Source of the DNA: Dietzia timorensis
Lineage (GTDB): Bacteria; Actinomycetota; Actinomycetes; Mycobacteriales; Mycobacteriaceae
Assembly: GCF_001659785.1 (NCBI RefSeq)
Contig: NZ_CP015961.1
Span: forward strand, 930,001-994,000
Reading direction: 5' to 3'
DNA length: 64,000 nucleotides
Under the pieces are notes generated by a model that did no database searches, had not been told where the DNA came from, and saw nothing but the letters and a program-made list of their open reading frames with translations. Made by a program: the position numbers and the translations under genes. Positions 45,174 through 57,327 of this stretch are shown here, one piece after another. Numbering within the stretch: the first letter of the stretch is position 1; every line of letters begins with the position of its first letter.

Positions 45174-45614
45174 CTAGCCGAGCAACGCGAGCAGGTCGAG
45201 ATCCATGAACAGGTGAATGCTGCCGAGGACGACCAGCTCGAACAGCAGGCCCGCGTAGCTGAGCACGAGCGCGGCGATGGCCAGCGACCTGCCCGCCTGG
45301 TGCGACCGGCGCACGCTGCGCAGGGCGAGATGGCCGAGCACGATCCCGAGCACGCACATCGCGAGCGTGAACAGCGGGAACAGGATCATCGACAGCGTGC
45401 CGACGACGAGATTGAAGATCGTGAGTAGGAACGCGAAGACGGCCAGCTTGTTTGTCGAGCGGACCTCATACGGGCCATAAGGCGCGAAGGACGACGGCGG
45501 CACCGCCGGGTCGGTGCATTCGGGAGACACCATCGAGGGGTTGCCGAAAGCGCCGGTATCCGTCCTCACACACTGGGACTCGGGATGCTGTTGCCTCCCG
45601 TACGGGCTCCACAC
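45174..45614 (-). CDS. DUF4190-type membrane protein
   Basis: A 146-residue protein with a proline-rich cytosolic N terminus and three hydrophobic segments: LAVFAFLLTIFNLVVGTLSMILF, LAMCVLGIVLGHLALRSV and SLAIAALVLSYAGLLFELVVLG. The middle part, GIVLGHLALRSVRRSHQAGRSLAIAAL, is the DUF4190 signature. A GTG start is chosen because AAGGAGG lies ten bases upstream; 66 open codons before it lack a site. A hairpin at 45646-45668 sits just before the ribosome site. Function unknown. It is divergent from groES. Confidence 0.75.
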   Translation of the reverse strand: MWSPYGRQQHPESQCVRTDTGAFGNPSMVSPECTDPAVPPSSFAPYGPYEVRSTNKLAVFAFLLTIFNLVVGTLSMILFPLFTLAMCVLGIVLGHLALRSVRRSHQAGRSLAIAALVLSYAGLLFELVVLGSIHLFMDLDLLALLG

Positions 45615-45645
45615 GTGCTCCGAACCTCCTTGACCGGCACAACGA

Positions 45646-45668
45646 ATTCCGCCCGTCGAGGGCGGAAT
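45646..45668 (-). promoter_or_regulatory. Leader hairpin before the DUF4190 gene
   Basis: ATTCCGCCC pairs perfectly with GGGCGGAAT around a 5-base loop, 15 bases before the AAGGAGG site on the minus strand. It could be an attenuator or translation-control element. Confidence 0.4.
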
Positions 45669-45798
45669 CGTATGACGCCGGAAACTCCAAAAGCCCTGGT
45701 CATGGCCAAAACGTGGGCATTCGCGTGTTATTGCGTCCAGGTGGACCTTACGCGGGCAGTCTGAAAGTTCTGTGATTGCGAACCAAGAATCGAGTACC

Positions 45799-45825
45799 TT
45801 GTAAGTTGGCACTCTCGGGTATAGA
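45799..45825 (+). promoter_or_regulatory. groES promoter overlapping CIRCE
   Basis: TTGTAA (45799-45804) and TATAGA (45820-45825) have a 15-base spacer. The -10 lies in the CIRCE spacer and right arm, so repressor binding would block it. Confidence 0.5.
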
Positions 45826-45832
45826 GTGCCAA
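45806..45832. promoter_or_regulatory. CIRCE operator (HrcA site)
   Basis: TTGGCACTC-N9-GAGTGCCAA is a perfect inverted repeat and differs from the CIRCE consensus (TTAGCACTC-N9-GAGTGCTAA) at only one position per arm. HrcA would repress groES here until heat stress. Confidence 0.95.
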
Positions 45833-45934
45833 TTGGTTAGAGGGTCGAGTTGTACGCCACCCGCGACGGCTATTCATCGCGGCCCTCCCGGCCAGGAAAC
45901 GTACCTTTTAAACTTTACGCATCAGGAGGATCCC

Positions 45935-46222
45935 GTGGCGATCAAGCCGCTTGAGGACAAGATTCTCGTCGAGGTCAGCGCTGCTGAGACCACGACCGCT
46001 TCCGGACTCGTTATCCCGGACACCGCCAAGGAGAAGCCCCAGGAGGGCTCCGTAGTCGCGGTCGGCCCGGGCCGTTTCGACGAGCAGGGCAAGCGCATCC
46101 CCGTGGATGTCGCCGAGGGCAACAAGGTGATCTTCTCCAAGTACGGAGGAACCGAGATCTCCTACGACGGTCAGGACTACCTGATCCTGTCGGCTCGCGA
46201 CATTCTCGCGGTCATCGACTAG
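45935..46222 (+). CDS. groES: Co-chaperonin GroES
   Basis: A 95-residue Cpn10: [26 protein letters not shown], the flexible loop, [39 protein letters not shown]. It caps the GroEL ring. A GTG start follows AGGAGG by five bases. It is under a CIRCE operator. A strong terminator-like hairpin separates it from groL. Confidence 0.97.
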   Translation: MAIKPLEDKILVEVSAAETTTASGLVIPDTAKEKPQEGSVVAVGPGRFDEQGKRIPVDVAEGNKVIFSKYGGTEISYDGQDYLILSARDILAVID

Positions 46223-46254
46223 AACCGAGCGCCGAGGTTTCTATCGGCGCCAGG

Positions 46255-46300
46255 CCCCGGCGCTGCCGCTCGCAAGCGAACCGCAGCGGCCGGGGTTTTC
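46255..46300 (+). terminator. Hairpin between groES and groL
   Basis: CCCCGGC pairs with GCCGGGG, with an inner GCTGC/GCAGC stem, followed by TTTTCT. This looks like a true intrinsic terminator inside what is usually a single operon, so groL is probably expressed by read-through or after RNA processing. Confidence 0.75.
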
Positions 46301-46312
46301 TACTCTCCTTAG

Positions 46313-47962
<1,650 letters not shown>

Positions 47963-48000
47963 GGTTTTCCCTGGCCCGGGTCGAATATTCGGGTCTATGA

Positions 48001-48040
48001 ACGGCCCCGCGTGCTACGAACGTCCAGCACGCGGGGCCGT
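48001..48040 (+). terminator. Strong terminator after groL
   Basis: A perfect 15-bp stem (ACGGCCCCGCGTGCT with AGCACGCGGGGCCGT) has a 10-base loop, followed by TTGGTTTTG. Confidence 0.92.
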
Positions 48041-48299
48041 TTGGTTTTGTCGCAATAAAATTCAGGAAGTTTCGGGGTCGTGGCGCCATCGAAACCGGTT
48101 GCCGTTACGCTCATCGCCTGTAGCGTGGAAATCTCCGCTCGAAAAGCGGCGATATTGCCATACTGAAGAGAATGGCGGAACATAAGCCGGGGCCAAATGC
48201 TCTCAAAGGTATTGATGGGCCGAGCTCGAGAAATTTCTTGGTGATCACTCTGCAGAGGAAGGGACCAGCAGCGACGTAACGTTCGCGCACACGAAGTCG
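48041..48299. other. groL-sigD gap without a gene
   Basis: No gene was seen on either strand. In mycobacteria and corynebacteria a whiB-family gene lies here; the WhiB cysteine pattern is absent in all frames. GTAACG at 48276-48281 with GAT 17 bases later weakly resembles a sigma-D-type promoter, but it would start inside sigD. Confidence 0.5.
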
Positions 48300-48881
48300 A
48301 TGACACAGACAGCAGACGAGTTGGAACTCGCAGTGGCTTCCGCCGTAAAGGGCGATAAGGCCGCGGCAAGCCGGGTGCTTGGATTAATCAAGCCCGGCGT
48401 CGCGCGCTATTGTCGTTCGCGCGTCGGCGTCGCTGACAAGGGCCTGCTCTCTGCGGACGATGTCACACAAGAAGTTCTCATCGCGGTTCTCTCGGCAATT
48501 CCGGGGTACCGAGATCAGGGCAAGCCGTTCATGGCGTTCGTATACGGCATCGCTTCGCACAAGGTTGCAGACGCACACCGAAGCGCGGGGCGAAATCGGT
48601 CCGATCCCGTGGAGCACCTGCCCGAAACGCTTGCCGCCGATGGCGGACCGGAGGATGCGGCGCTGGCCAACGATGCCAACGCCAAACTCGGAGCACTGCT
48701 CGCAGAGCTCCCGGAAAAGGCGCGGGAGATCATCCGATTGCGTGTCATTGTCGGACTATCCGCGGACGAGACCGCGGAAGTCGTCGGCAGCACCCCGGGA
48801 GCTGTGCGAGTCGCGCAACATCGCGCGATCAAGCAGCTCCGGGAGCGTATTGAAAGGGATGGTGAAGGGAGATGGCGCTAG
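48300..48881 (+). CDS. sigD: RNA polymerase sigma factor SigD (ECF)
   Basis: A 193-residue ECF-type sigma factor: region 2 is SRVGVADKGLLSADDVTQEVLIAVLSAIPGYRDQGKPFMAFVYGIASHKVADAHRSAGR, with a linker and region 4 LPEKAREIIRLRVIVGLSADETAEVVGSTPGAVRVAQHRAIKQLRERI. SigD controls cell-envelope and ribosomal genes in mycobacteria and corynebacteria. The anti-sigma gene overlaps its end by ten bases, so the two are made together. No good ribosome site was seen before the ATG. Confidence 0.93.
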   Translation: MTQTADELELAVASAVKGDKAAASRVLGLIKPGVARYCRSRVGVADKGLLSADDVTQEVLIAVLSAIPGYRDQGKPFMAFVYGIASHKVADAHRSAGRNRSDPVEHLPETLAADGGPEDAALANDANAKLGALLAELPEKAREIIRLRVIVGLSADETAEVVGSTPGAVRVAQHRAIKQLRERIERDGEGRWR

Positions 48882-49909
48882 ATCGCGACCGGTTCGACGA
48901 GAACCGCGTCGACGGCATTCTGGACGCCCTCGGTCAGGGGGAGCGGCCCGATGCCGTCACCTCGACCGATGATGCTCTTTTCGACCTGCTTCTCGGAGCT
49001 AGGAGCGCCACTGAGGCTGCCCCTTTCCCCGAGGGGCCGAGCGAGTACGACATTGACACCGCTTTCGAACGTGGCGCCGCTACAGATGAAGACGGAACAG
49101 ATCACGTCACGAGCCTCGATGAGGCGCGCGAACGTCGTGAGCATCGGCGTGGGGGCCGCAAACGCGGCCTGAGCACTATCGCGGTGGGCGCTGCGTCGCT
49201 CGTCGCCGTGGCCGTGGGCAGCTTGTCCATCATGGCCTTCAACGCACAGCCGGGAGACCCGCTGTGGAACGTCAACCAATCGATTTTCGGCGGGGAATCC
49301 AGCGACGTCGAACTCGTCTCGGCGCTCGAACGTGATCTCGCCGCAGCGAACGATGCCCTGTCGCGGGGAGACACGGCCGAGGCCGACCGGCTACTGCAGT
49401 CGGTGTCCGAGCGCCTCGACGGCGTCGAGTCGGCGGCGGATCGGGTCAACCTGATCCGGATCCGCGACCAGATCCAGCGCCAGCTCGACCGCGGCCAGGC
49501 GGGGGAGCGCGGCGCGCTTCCCGCTCCGGAGTCGCCGGATCCGAACTCGGGGCAGATCCAGCCGAACGAAGAACAGGCCCCCGTGCCCACCACGGAGACC
49601 TCGGTGCCCAACAGCGCGCAGCAGCAGGCTCCGGAGCCGACGGGCGCACCCGTCCCGCCACCGAACAATCAGGATCCGGTGCCGCCACCGCCGGCGACCC
49701 CGGCTCCGGACCGCAGTATCGATCCGGTGAGCCCGCTCGATCCGACCGATATGCAGCAGTTGCGGCAGGCGGTGCCAACCCAGTCGAACCAGAGCAACCC
49801 CTCGCCGACGCAGGAAACTACGCAGAGCGGTAATTCCGGGGGAAACTCCGGCGGTTCTGGGCGCAACATGGACATGCTCGAATCGCCGAAGACGTCAACG
49901 CCGAGATAG
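48872..49909 (+). CDS. rsdA: Anti-sigma-D factor RsdA
   Basis: A 345-residue membrane anti-sigma factor. The N-terminal cytosolic part begins with DENRVDGILDALGQGERPDAVTSTDDALFDLLLGAR, the known SigD-binding region. One transmembrane helix is at residues 100-122. The outside part holds PGDPLWNVNQSIFG and a helical repeat, then a long Pro/Gln/Ser-rich tail. Regulated cleavage would release SigD. The ATG follows GAAGGGAG and overlaps sigD. Confidence 0.9.
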   Translation: MALDRDRFDENRVDGILDALGQGERPDAVTSTDDALFDLLLGARSATEAAPFPEGPSEYDIDTAFERGAATDEDGTDHVTSLDEARERREHRRGGRKRGLSTIAVGAASLVAVAVGSLSIMAFNAQPGDPLWNVNQSIFGGESSDVELVSALERDLAAANDALSRGDTAEADRLLQSVSERLDGVESAADRVNLIRIRDQIQRQLDRGQAGERGALPAPESPDPNSGQIQPNEEQAPVPTTETSVPNSAQQQAPEPTGAPVPPPNNQDPVPPPPATPAPDRSIDPVSPLDPTDMQQLRQAVPTQSNQSNPSPTQETTQSGNSGGNSGGSGRNMDMLESPKTSTPR

Positions 49910-49945
49910 CGATTCGGCAGAGGGCGGCGCAGACGACGTCGTCAC

Positions 49946-49983
49946 ACGAGAATGAGCCAGCGACTTCGCTGGCTCATTCTCGT
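49946..49983. terminator. Bidirectional terminator between rsdA and the DUF5319 gene
   Basis: An 18-bp perfect stem with a 2-base loop (arms begin ACGAGAATGA and end TCATTCTCGT) separates two convergent genes. Confidence 0.92.
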
Positions 49984-50027
49984 ATTATCCGGTTCTCGTC
50001 GCACGTAGCTGCGCGCGGGCCGACTGT

Positions 50028-52183
<2,156 letters not shown>

Positions 52184-52205
52184 TCCCGACTAAAAGGAAA
52201 TCTCC

Positions 52206-53378
52206 ATGCGCGACGTCGTTGAAATCGGGATGGGCCGCGAGGCCCGCCGCACCTACAACCTGCACGACGTGGACATCGTCCCGTCCCGCAGGACCCGCTC
52301 CGCGAAGCATGTGTCGACCACCTGGCAGATCGATGCGTACTCGTTCGAGATGCCGCTGATGACCCATCCGAGTGACGCCGTGGTGTCCCCGGAATCGGCG
52401 GCCGAGTTCTCGCGGCTCGGGGGACTGTCGGTGCTCAATGGCGAAGGACTGTGGGCGCGCCACGAGGACCCGGCCGCGGAAATCGCGAAGTTGCGCGAGC
52501 TCGCTGCCGACTGGGACCCGACCGACCTGTCCAAGCCGAATAAGGCCGTGCGGTACCTGCAGCAGCTGCACCAAGCTCCGCTGCGCCACGACCTTCTGGA
52601 GAACGTCGTAGCGACGATGCGCGAGTCCGGTCACACCGTCGCCGTGCGGGTGTCCCCGCAGCATGCCGAGGAGCTCGCGCCGGTGCTCATCAAGGCCGGC
52701 GTGGAGATGCTCGTCGTGCAGGGCACGATCATCTCCGCAGAGCATGTAATCGGCGAGCCGGGCGAGGACGGAACGACGCCGGAGCCGCTCAACCTCAAGG
52801 ACTTCATCTACCAGCTCGATATCCCGGTCATCGCCGGCGGTGTCGTCGACTACCGTACGGCGCTGCACCTCATGCGAACCGGTGCCGCCGGCGTCATTGT
52901 CGGTTTCGGGCACGTTCCCGGAGTATCGACCACCGGTGAGGTACTCGGCATGAACGTGGCGATGGCGACCGCGATCGCCGACGCTGCGGCCGCGCGCCGC
53001 GACTATCTCGACGAGACCGGCGGGCGCTACGTCCACGTGATCGCAGACGGCGACATCGCCGCCTCCGGCGACATCACCCGTGCGATCGCCTGCGGCGCCG
53101 ACGCGGTCTCGCTGGGCCTGCTGCTCGCGCAGTCCGACGAGGCGCCGGGCAAGGGGACCTTCTGGCAGTCCACGGCCGCGCACCCGTCGGTGCCACGCGG
53201 GGACGTGCAGCCGGTGTTCGACTCGACCGTGCCGATGGAGGAAGTCCTCCTCGGGCCGACCGCGGAACCCTTCGGTACCCGGAACCTTCTCGGCGGCCTG
53301 CGCCGGGCGATGGGTAAATCCGGCTACACCGACGTCAAGGGATTCCAAAAGGTCGACCTCGCGGTCCGGCCGGACTAG
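52206..53378 (+). CDS. guaB3: GuaB3, IMP dehydrogenase/GMP reductase family protein
   Basis: A 390-residue TIM-barrel protein of the IMPDH family without CBS domains. EIGMGREARRTYNLHDVDIVPSRRTRSAKHVSTTW and VIVGFGHVPGVSTTGEVLGMNVAMATAIADAAAARRDYLDE mark the GuaB3 branch. The catalytic loop cysteine of GuaB (SICTTR) is replaced (GVSTTGEV), so it cannot use the standard IMPDH mechanism; its activity is not settled. AAGGAAA precedes the ATG, and it starts 22 bases after guaB. Confidence 0.93.
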   Translation: MRDVVEIGMGREARRTYNLHDVDIVPSRRTRSAKHVSTTWQIDAYSFEMPLMTHPSDAVVSPESAAEFSRLGGLSVLNGEGLWARHEDPAAEIAKLRELAADWDPTDLSKPNKAVRYLQQLHQAPLRHDLLENVVATMRESGHTVAVRVSPQHAEELAPVLIKAGVEMLVVQGTIISAEHVIGEPGEDGTTPEPLNLKDFIYQLDIPVIAGGVVDYRTALHLMRTGAAGVIVGFGHVPGVSTTGEVLGMNVAMATAIADAAAARRDYLDETGGRYVHVIADGDIAASGDITRAIACGADAVSLGLLLAQSDEAPGKGTFWQSTAAHPSVPRGDVQPVFDSTVPMEEVLLGPTAEPFGTRNLLGGLRRAMGKSGYTDVKGFQKVDLAVRPD

Positions 53379-53465
53379 CGACCACCGAAATTAGACAAAT
53401 CGCCCCCGAATGTAAGGCCGGCTACCGCGGGGATCTGACCACGGAGTAGGGTTCTGTGTAACCCA

Positions 53466-53485
53466 AGCCACTCCCCGGAGTGGCT
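53466..53485 (+). terminator. Hairpin in the guaB3-choD gap
   Basis: AGCCACTC pairs with GAGTGGCT around a short loop, 27 bases before the AGGAGG of choD. It may be a guaB3 terminator or an attenuator; no T-run follows. Confidence 0.5.
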
Positions 53486-53523
53486 GACGGGTGTTTGGTC
53501 AGCCCCTGCCCAGGAGGACTTAC

Positions 53524-55284
53524 ATGTCGGCCGTCCCGAATTCCGCCGCCTCTGCCCGTAAAACCGCCGGACCCGTCGACGTCGACGTGCTCGTCGTCGG
53601 CTCCGGATTCGGAGGCTCGGTGTCCGCGCTGCGGCTCACCGAGAAGGGCTATAAGGTCGCCGTCGTCGAGGCGGGGCGACGCTTCGAGGACGACCAGATG
53701 GCCAAGACCTCGTGGCGGCTGCACAAGTACGTGTGGGCGCCGAAACTCGGTCTGTTCGGCGTGCAGCGTATGCATCTGCTCAAGGACGTGATGATCCTCG
53801 CCGGAGCGGGCGTCGGTGGAGGCTCACTCAATTACGCGAACACCCTCTACAAGCCGGGTGAGACGTTCTTCAAGGACAAGCAGTGGGCCCACATCACCGA
53901 CTGGGATGACGAGCTCTCGCCGTTCTACGATCAGGCCCGCCGCATGCTCGGCGTGGTGACAAACCCGCTGGACACCCCGTCGGATTCGGTGATGCAGCGC
54001 GTCGCCGCGAAGATGGGCGCCTCGGACACCTTCCGCAAGACGCCGGTGGGCGTGTACTTCGGGAAGAAGACCGGCGGCAAGGGCGACATCGGGGAGACCG
54101 TCGAGGATCCGTACTTCGGCGGCGTGGGGCCGAATCGGACGGTGTGCACCGAGTGCGGTAACTGCATGGTCGGCTGCCGCGTCGGTGCGAAGAACACGCT
54201 GCTCAAGAATTATCTCGGGCTCGCCGAGAAGGCGGGCGCGAGGATCTGGGATCGCACGACCGTGACCGGTCTGCGGCCCCGCTCGGACGGAACGTGGGAG
54301 GTGCAGCTCGAGCGCACCGGCAGGTGGACGAAATGGGGCAAGAAGGCGCGCACCGTTGTCGCCGGGCAGGTTGTGCTCGCCGCCGGCACCTGGGGAACCC
54401 AGCACCTCCTGCACTTCGCGAAGGCCGATGGGCGGCTCCCGAACCTGTCCCCGGCGCTCGGAGAGCTGACGCGCACGAACTCCGAGTCGATCCTCGGCGC
54501 GATGGCGGACGAGGTCGACCCCGAGGCCGATTATTCGTCGGGCATCGCGATTACGTCCTCGTTCTATCCGCGTCCGGACACCCACATCGAGCCGGTGCGC
54601 TATGGCAAGGGATCGAACGCGATCGGCGCGCTCCAGACCCTGCTCACCGACGGCGATCGTTCTCGAATCGGCCAGTTGCTCGCCGGGGTCATGAAGAACC
54701 CGTTGCTGCCGCTCAAGCTGCTCAACCTGCGGCACTGGTCCGAGCGCACGATTATCGCGTTGGTGATGCAGAACCTCGACAACTCGCTGACGACATACGT
54801 CCACAGGTTCGGCCCCTTCAAGTTCGTCACCTCCCGGCAGGGGCACGGGGCGCCGAACCCGACATGGATCCCGGCGGGCAACGAGGCCACCCGTCATATT
54901 GCCGACGAGATCAACGGCATCGCCGGTGGCACGTGGAGCGAGATCGCCAATATCCCCCTGACGGCGCACTTCCTCGGCGGATGCGCGATCTCTGATCAAC
55001 CGGACAAGGGCGTCCTCGATCCCTTCCACCGCGTGTGGAACTATCCGACGCTCCACGTGGTCGACGGCGCCTCGATTTCGGCGAACCTCGGCGTCAACCC
55101 CTCGCTTTCCATTACGGCGCAGGCCGAGCGCGCGATGTCGCTGTGGCCCAATAAGGGAGAGGCGGATACGCGCCCCGAGCAGGGCGAGGGCTACCGGCGG
55201 ATCACTCCGGTGGCGCCGACCGCGCCGGTCGTGCCGGAGTCGGCACCGGGTGCGCTGCGGCTGCCGATCGTCGCCGTCGGTTAG
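53524..55284 (+). CDS. choD: ChoD-family GMC oxidoreductase
   Basis: A 586-residue FAD oxidoreductase: [35 protein letters not shown] (FAD site), GGGSLNYAN, a Cys cluster [11 protein letters not shown] (two CxxC and CxxxC spacings), [26 protein letters not shown] at the C terminus. It matches mycobacterial ChoD (Rv3409c), which is not the classic secreted cholesterol oxidase, and the true substrate is unsure. There is no signal peptide. AGGAGG lies six bases before the ATG. The gene lies between guaB3 and guaA. Confidence 0.88.
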   Translation: MSAVPNSAASARKTAGPVDVDVLVVGSGFGGSVSALRLTEKGYKVAVVEAGRRFEDDQMAKTSWRLHKYVWAPKLGLFGVQRMHLLKDVMILAGAGVGGGSLNYANTLYKPGETFFKDKQWAHITDWDDELSPFYDQARRMLGVVTNPLDTPSDSVMQRVAAKMGASDTFRKTPVGVYFGKKTGGKGDIGETVEDPYFGGVGPNRTVCTECGNCMVGCRVGAKNTLLKNYLGLAEKAGARIWDRTTVTGLRPRSDGTWEVQLERTGRWTKWGKKARTVVAGQVVLAAGTWGTQHLLHFAKADGRLPNLSPALGELTRTNSESILGAMADEVDPEADYSSGIAITSSFYPRPDTHIEPVRYGKGSNAIGALQTLLTDGDRSRIGQLLAGVMKNPLLPLKLLNLRHWSERTIIALVMQNLDNSLTTYVHRFGPFKFVTSRQGHGAPNPTWIPAGNEATRHIADEINGIAGGTWSEIANIPLTAHFLGGCAISDQPDKGVLDPFHRVWNYPTLHVVDGASISANLGVNPSLSITAQAERAMSLWPNKGEADTRPEQGEGYRRITPVAPTAPVVPESAPGALRLPIVAVG

Positions 55285-55303
55285 CGGCGCAGCGCCGCCC
55301 GTC

Positions 55304-55309
55304 TACACT
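55304..55309 (+). promoter_or_regulatory. -10 element for a leaderless guaA transcript
   Basis: TACACT ends seven bases before the GTG of guaA. Transcription should start at or next to the start codon, and no ribosome site is present. Confidence 0.55.
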
Positions 55310-55316
55310 GGTTTCC

Positions 55317-56909
55317 GTGACAGAGCCGCAGAACTCAGCAGTGTCCCTCTCCGCCCCGCGACCCGTGCTCGTCGTGGATTTCGGCGCGCAGTACGCGCAG
55401 CTCATCGCGCGCCGTGTGCGCGAGGCCCGCATCTACTCCGAGGTGGTGCCGCACACCGCGACCGCCGCGGAGATCGAGGCGAAGAACCCGGTGGCGATCG
55501 TGCTGTCCGGCGGCCCCGCTTCGGTGTACGCCGACGGCGCGCCGAGCATCGACCCGGGCGTGTTCGATCTCGGGTTGCCGATGTTCGGCATCTGCTACGG
55601 CTTCCAGGTAATGGCCCAGGCGCTCGGCGGCGAAGTAGCGAAGACCGGTTCGCGCGAGTACGGCCGCACCGATATGGAGGTCTCCGGCGGTGCGCTGCAC
55701 GCCGGCCTACCCGGCTCGCATCCGGTGTGGATGAGCCACGGCGACTCGGTACACGCCGCTCCGGAGGGCTTCGAGGTGACGGCGACGACCGCCGGCGCCC
55801 CGGTCGCCGCGTTCGAGAACACCGCAGGCAAGATGGCCGGCGTCCAGTACCACCCGGAGGTGCTGCACTCGCCGCACGGCCAGGAGGTACTCACCCGCTT
55901 CCTCACCGAGGTCGCAGGGCTCGAGCCGAGTTGGACGGCGGCGAATATTGCGGACCAGCTCATCGACGCGGTGCGTGAGCAGGTCGGTGAGGGACGCGCG
56001 ATCTGCGGGCTCTCCGGCGGCGTCGATTCGGCTGTCGCGGCGGCGCTCGTGCAGCGCGCGATCGGCGACCGGCTCACGTGCGTCTTCGTCGATCACGGCC
56101 TGCTGCGCGCGGGCGAGCGCGAGCAGGTGGAGAAGGAATTCGTCGCCTCGACGGGCGCCCGTCTGGTCACCCGCGACGATTCGGACACCTACCTCGGCTT
56201 CCTCGACGGGGTCACCGATCCGGAGGAGAAGCGCAAGATCATCGGCCGCGAGTTCATCCGTTCCTTCGAGGGCGCGGTGTCCGAGGTGTTGGGCGCGGAA
56301 TCCGAGAGTGGCGCGAGCGTCGATTTTCTCGTGCAGGGCACGCTGTACCCGGACGTGGTCGAGTCCGGTGGCGGAGCCGGCACGGCGAACATCAAGAGCC
56401 ACCACAACGTCGGCGGGCTGCCGGAGGATCTCGAGTTTTCCCTCGTCGAGCCGCTTCGGCTGCTGTTCAAGGACGAGGTTCGTGCGGTCGGGCGCGAGCT
56501 TGGCCTGCCCGAGTCTATCGTCGGCCGGCACCCGTTCCCGGGGCCGGGACTTGCGATTCGCATTGTCGGCGCCGTGTCGCGCGAGCGCCTGGACACACTG
56601 CGCGCGGCGGACGCGATTGCGCGCGAGGAGATGACGGCGGCGGGCCTCGACGACCAGGTGTGGCAGTGCCCCGTTGTGCTGTTGGCCGATGTTCGTTCCG
56701 TCGGCGTGCAGGGCGATGGCCGGACCTACGGCCATCCGATCGTGCTGCGGCCGGTGTCGTCGGAGGACGCCATGACGGCGGACTGGACGCGGATGCCGTA
56801 TGAGACGCTGGCGAAGATTTCGAACCGGATCACGAACGAGGTGCCCGACGTCAACCGCGTGGTTCTCGATGTGACGAGCAAGCCACCGGGGACGATCGAG
56901 TGGGAGTAG
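55317..56909 (+). CDS. guaA: GMP synthase (glutamine-hydrolysing)
   Basis: A 530-residue enzyme that aminates XMP to GMP. The glutaminase half has Cys in [16 protein letters not shown] and His/Glu in [11 protein letters not shown]. The ATP-pyrophosphatase half has [21 protein letters not shown], and the C-terminal dimerisation domain ends in KPPGTIEWE. The GTG start seems to be leaderless. With guaB it completes the GMP branch. Confidence 0.96.
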   Translation: MTEPQNSAVSLSAPRPVLVVDFGAQYAQLIARRVREARIYSEVVPHTATAAEIEAKNPVAIVLSGGPASVYADGAPSIDPGVFDLGLPMFGICYGFQVMAQALGGEVAKTGSREYGRTDMEVSGGALHAGLPGSHPVWMSHGDSVHAAPEGFEVTATTAGAPVAAFENTAGKMAGVQYHPEVLHSPHGQEVLTRFLTEVAGLEPSWTAANIADQLIDAVREQVGEGRAICGLSGGVDSAVAAALVQRAIGDRLTCVFVDHGLLRAGEREQVEKEFVASTGARLVTRDDSDTYLGFLDGVTDPEEKRKIIGREFIRSFEGAVSEVLGAESESGASVDFLVQGTLYPDVVESGGGAGTANIKSHHNVGGLPEDLEFSLVEPLRLLFKDEVRAVGRELGLPESIVGRHPFPGPGLAIRIVGAVSRERLDTLRAADAIAREEMTAAGLDDQVWQCPVVLLADVRSVGVQGDGRTYGHPIVLRPVSSEDAMTADWTRMPYETLAKISNRITNEVPDVNRVVLDVTSKPPGTIEWE

Positions 56910-56925
56910 CTGCCGGCGGCGCCTA

Positions 56926-57327
56926 TTAGATGGCGCCCTGGGCGTGGAGCTCGCGGAGACCCTGAGTGGTTTTCTTCGCGAGCTCTTCGCGTATTTCGGC
57001 CACCGTCGTCGCGCCGATGTCGAGATTGCCGGCCGCCTCGACCAGTTCGTCATCGGTGAGCGAGGCGAGGACATGTTCCGAGGAGCGCAGCAGGTCCGCG
57101 TCTCCGAAGAAGGGGCGCCGGGCGACCATGGCGGTGGCCCAGCGCGCCGAACCCGACAGCGCGCGCAGCTCGGGGGTGATCTCGCGGATGCAGGATCCGG
57201 CGAGCGCGCCCTGCCCTGCGGTCGGTACCGCGCAGGAATTGGCGTCGGGTCCGGTGTTCATCAGGATCTCCTCGTCGCGCGTGGGTTGTAGGTCTGTGCG
57301 GTTCAACGCCGTTCGGGCGCGACTCAT
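56926..57327 (-). CDS. Small protein, weakly OHCU-decarboxylase-like, coupled to a PPE-like gene
   Basis: A 133-residue protein whose ATG overlaps the stop of the PPE-like gene by four bases (ATGA), so it is the third gene of that operon. The middle, GSARWATAMVARRPFFGDADLLRSSEHVLASLTDDELVEAAGNLDIG, resembles the start of UraD/OHCU decarboxylases (SxRWAxxMxxxRPF...LL...). In those enzymes the next motif is HPxIG with a catalytic His; here it reads GNLDIG, so the catalytic His is missing and the chain is shorter than usual. It may be a pseudo-enzyme or an unrelated small protein. Confidence 0.6.
   Translation of the reverse strand: MSRARTALNRTDLQPTRDEEILMNTGPDANSCAVPTAGQGALAGSCIREITPELRALSGSARWATAMVARRPFFGDADLLRSSEHVLASLTDDELVEAAGNLDIGATTVAEIREELAKKTTQGLRELHAQGAI

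Noticed and set aside
53524-55284. Classic secreted cholesterol oxidase
   Set aside because: No signal peptide, and the gene matches the ChoD group next to guaB3/guaA, whose activity is uncertain.
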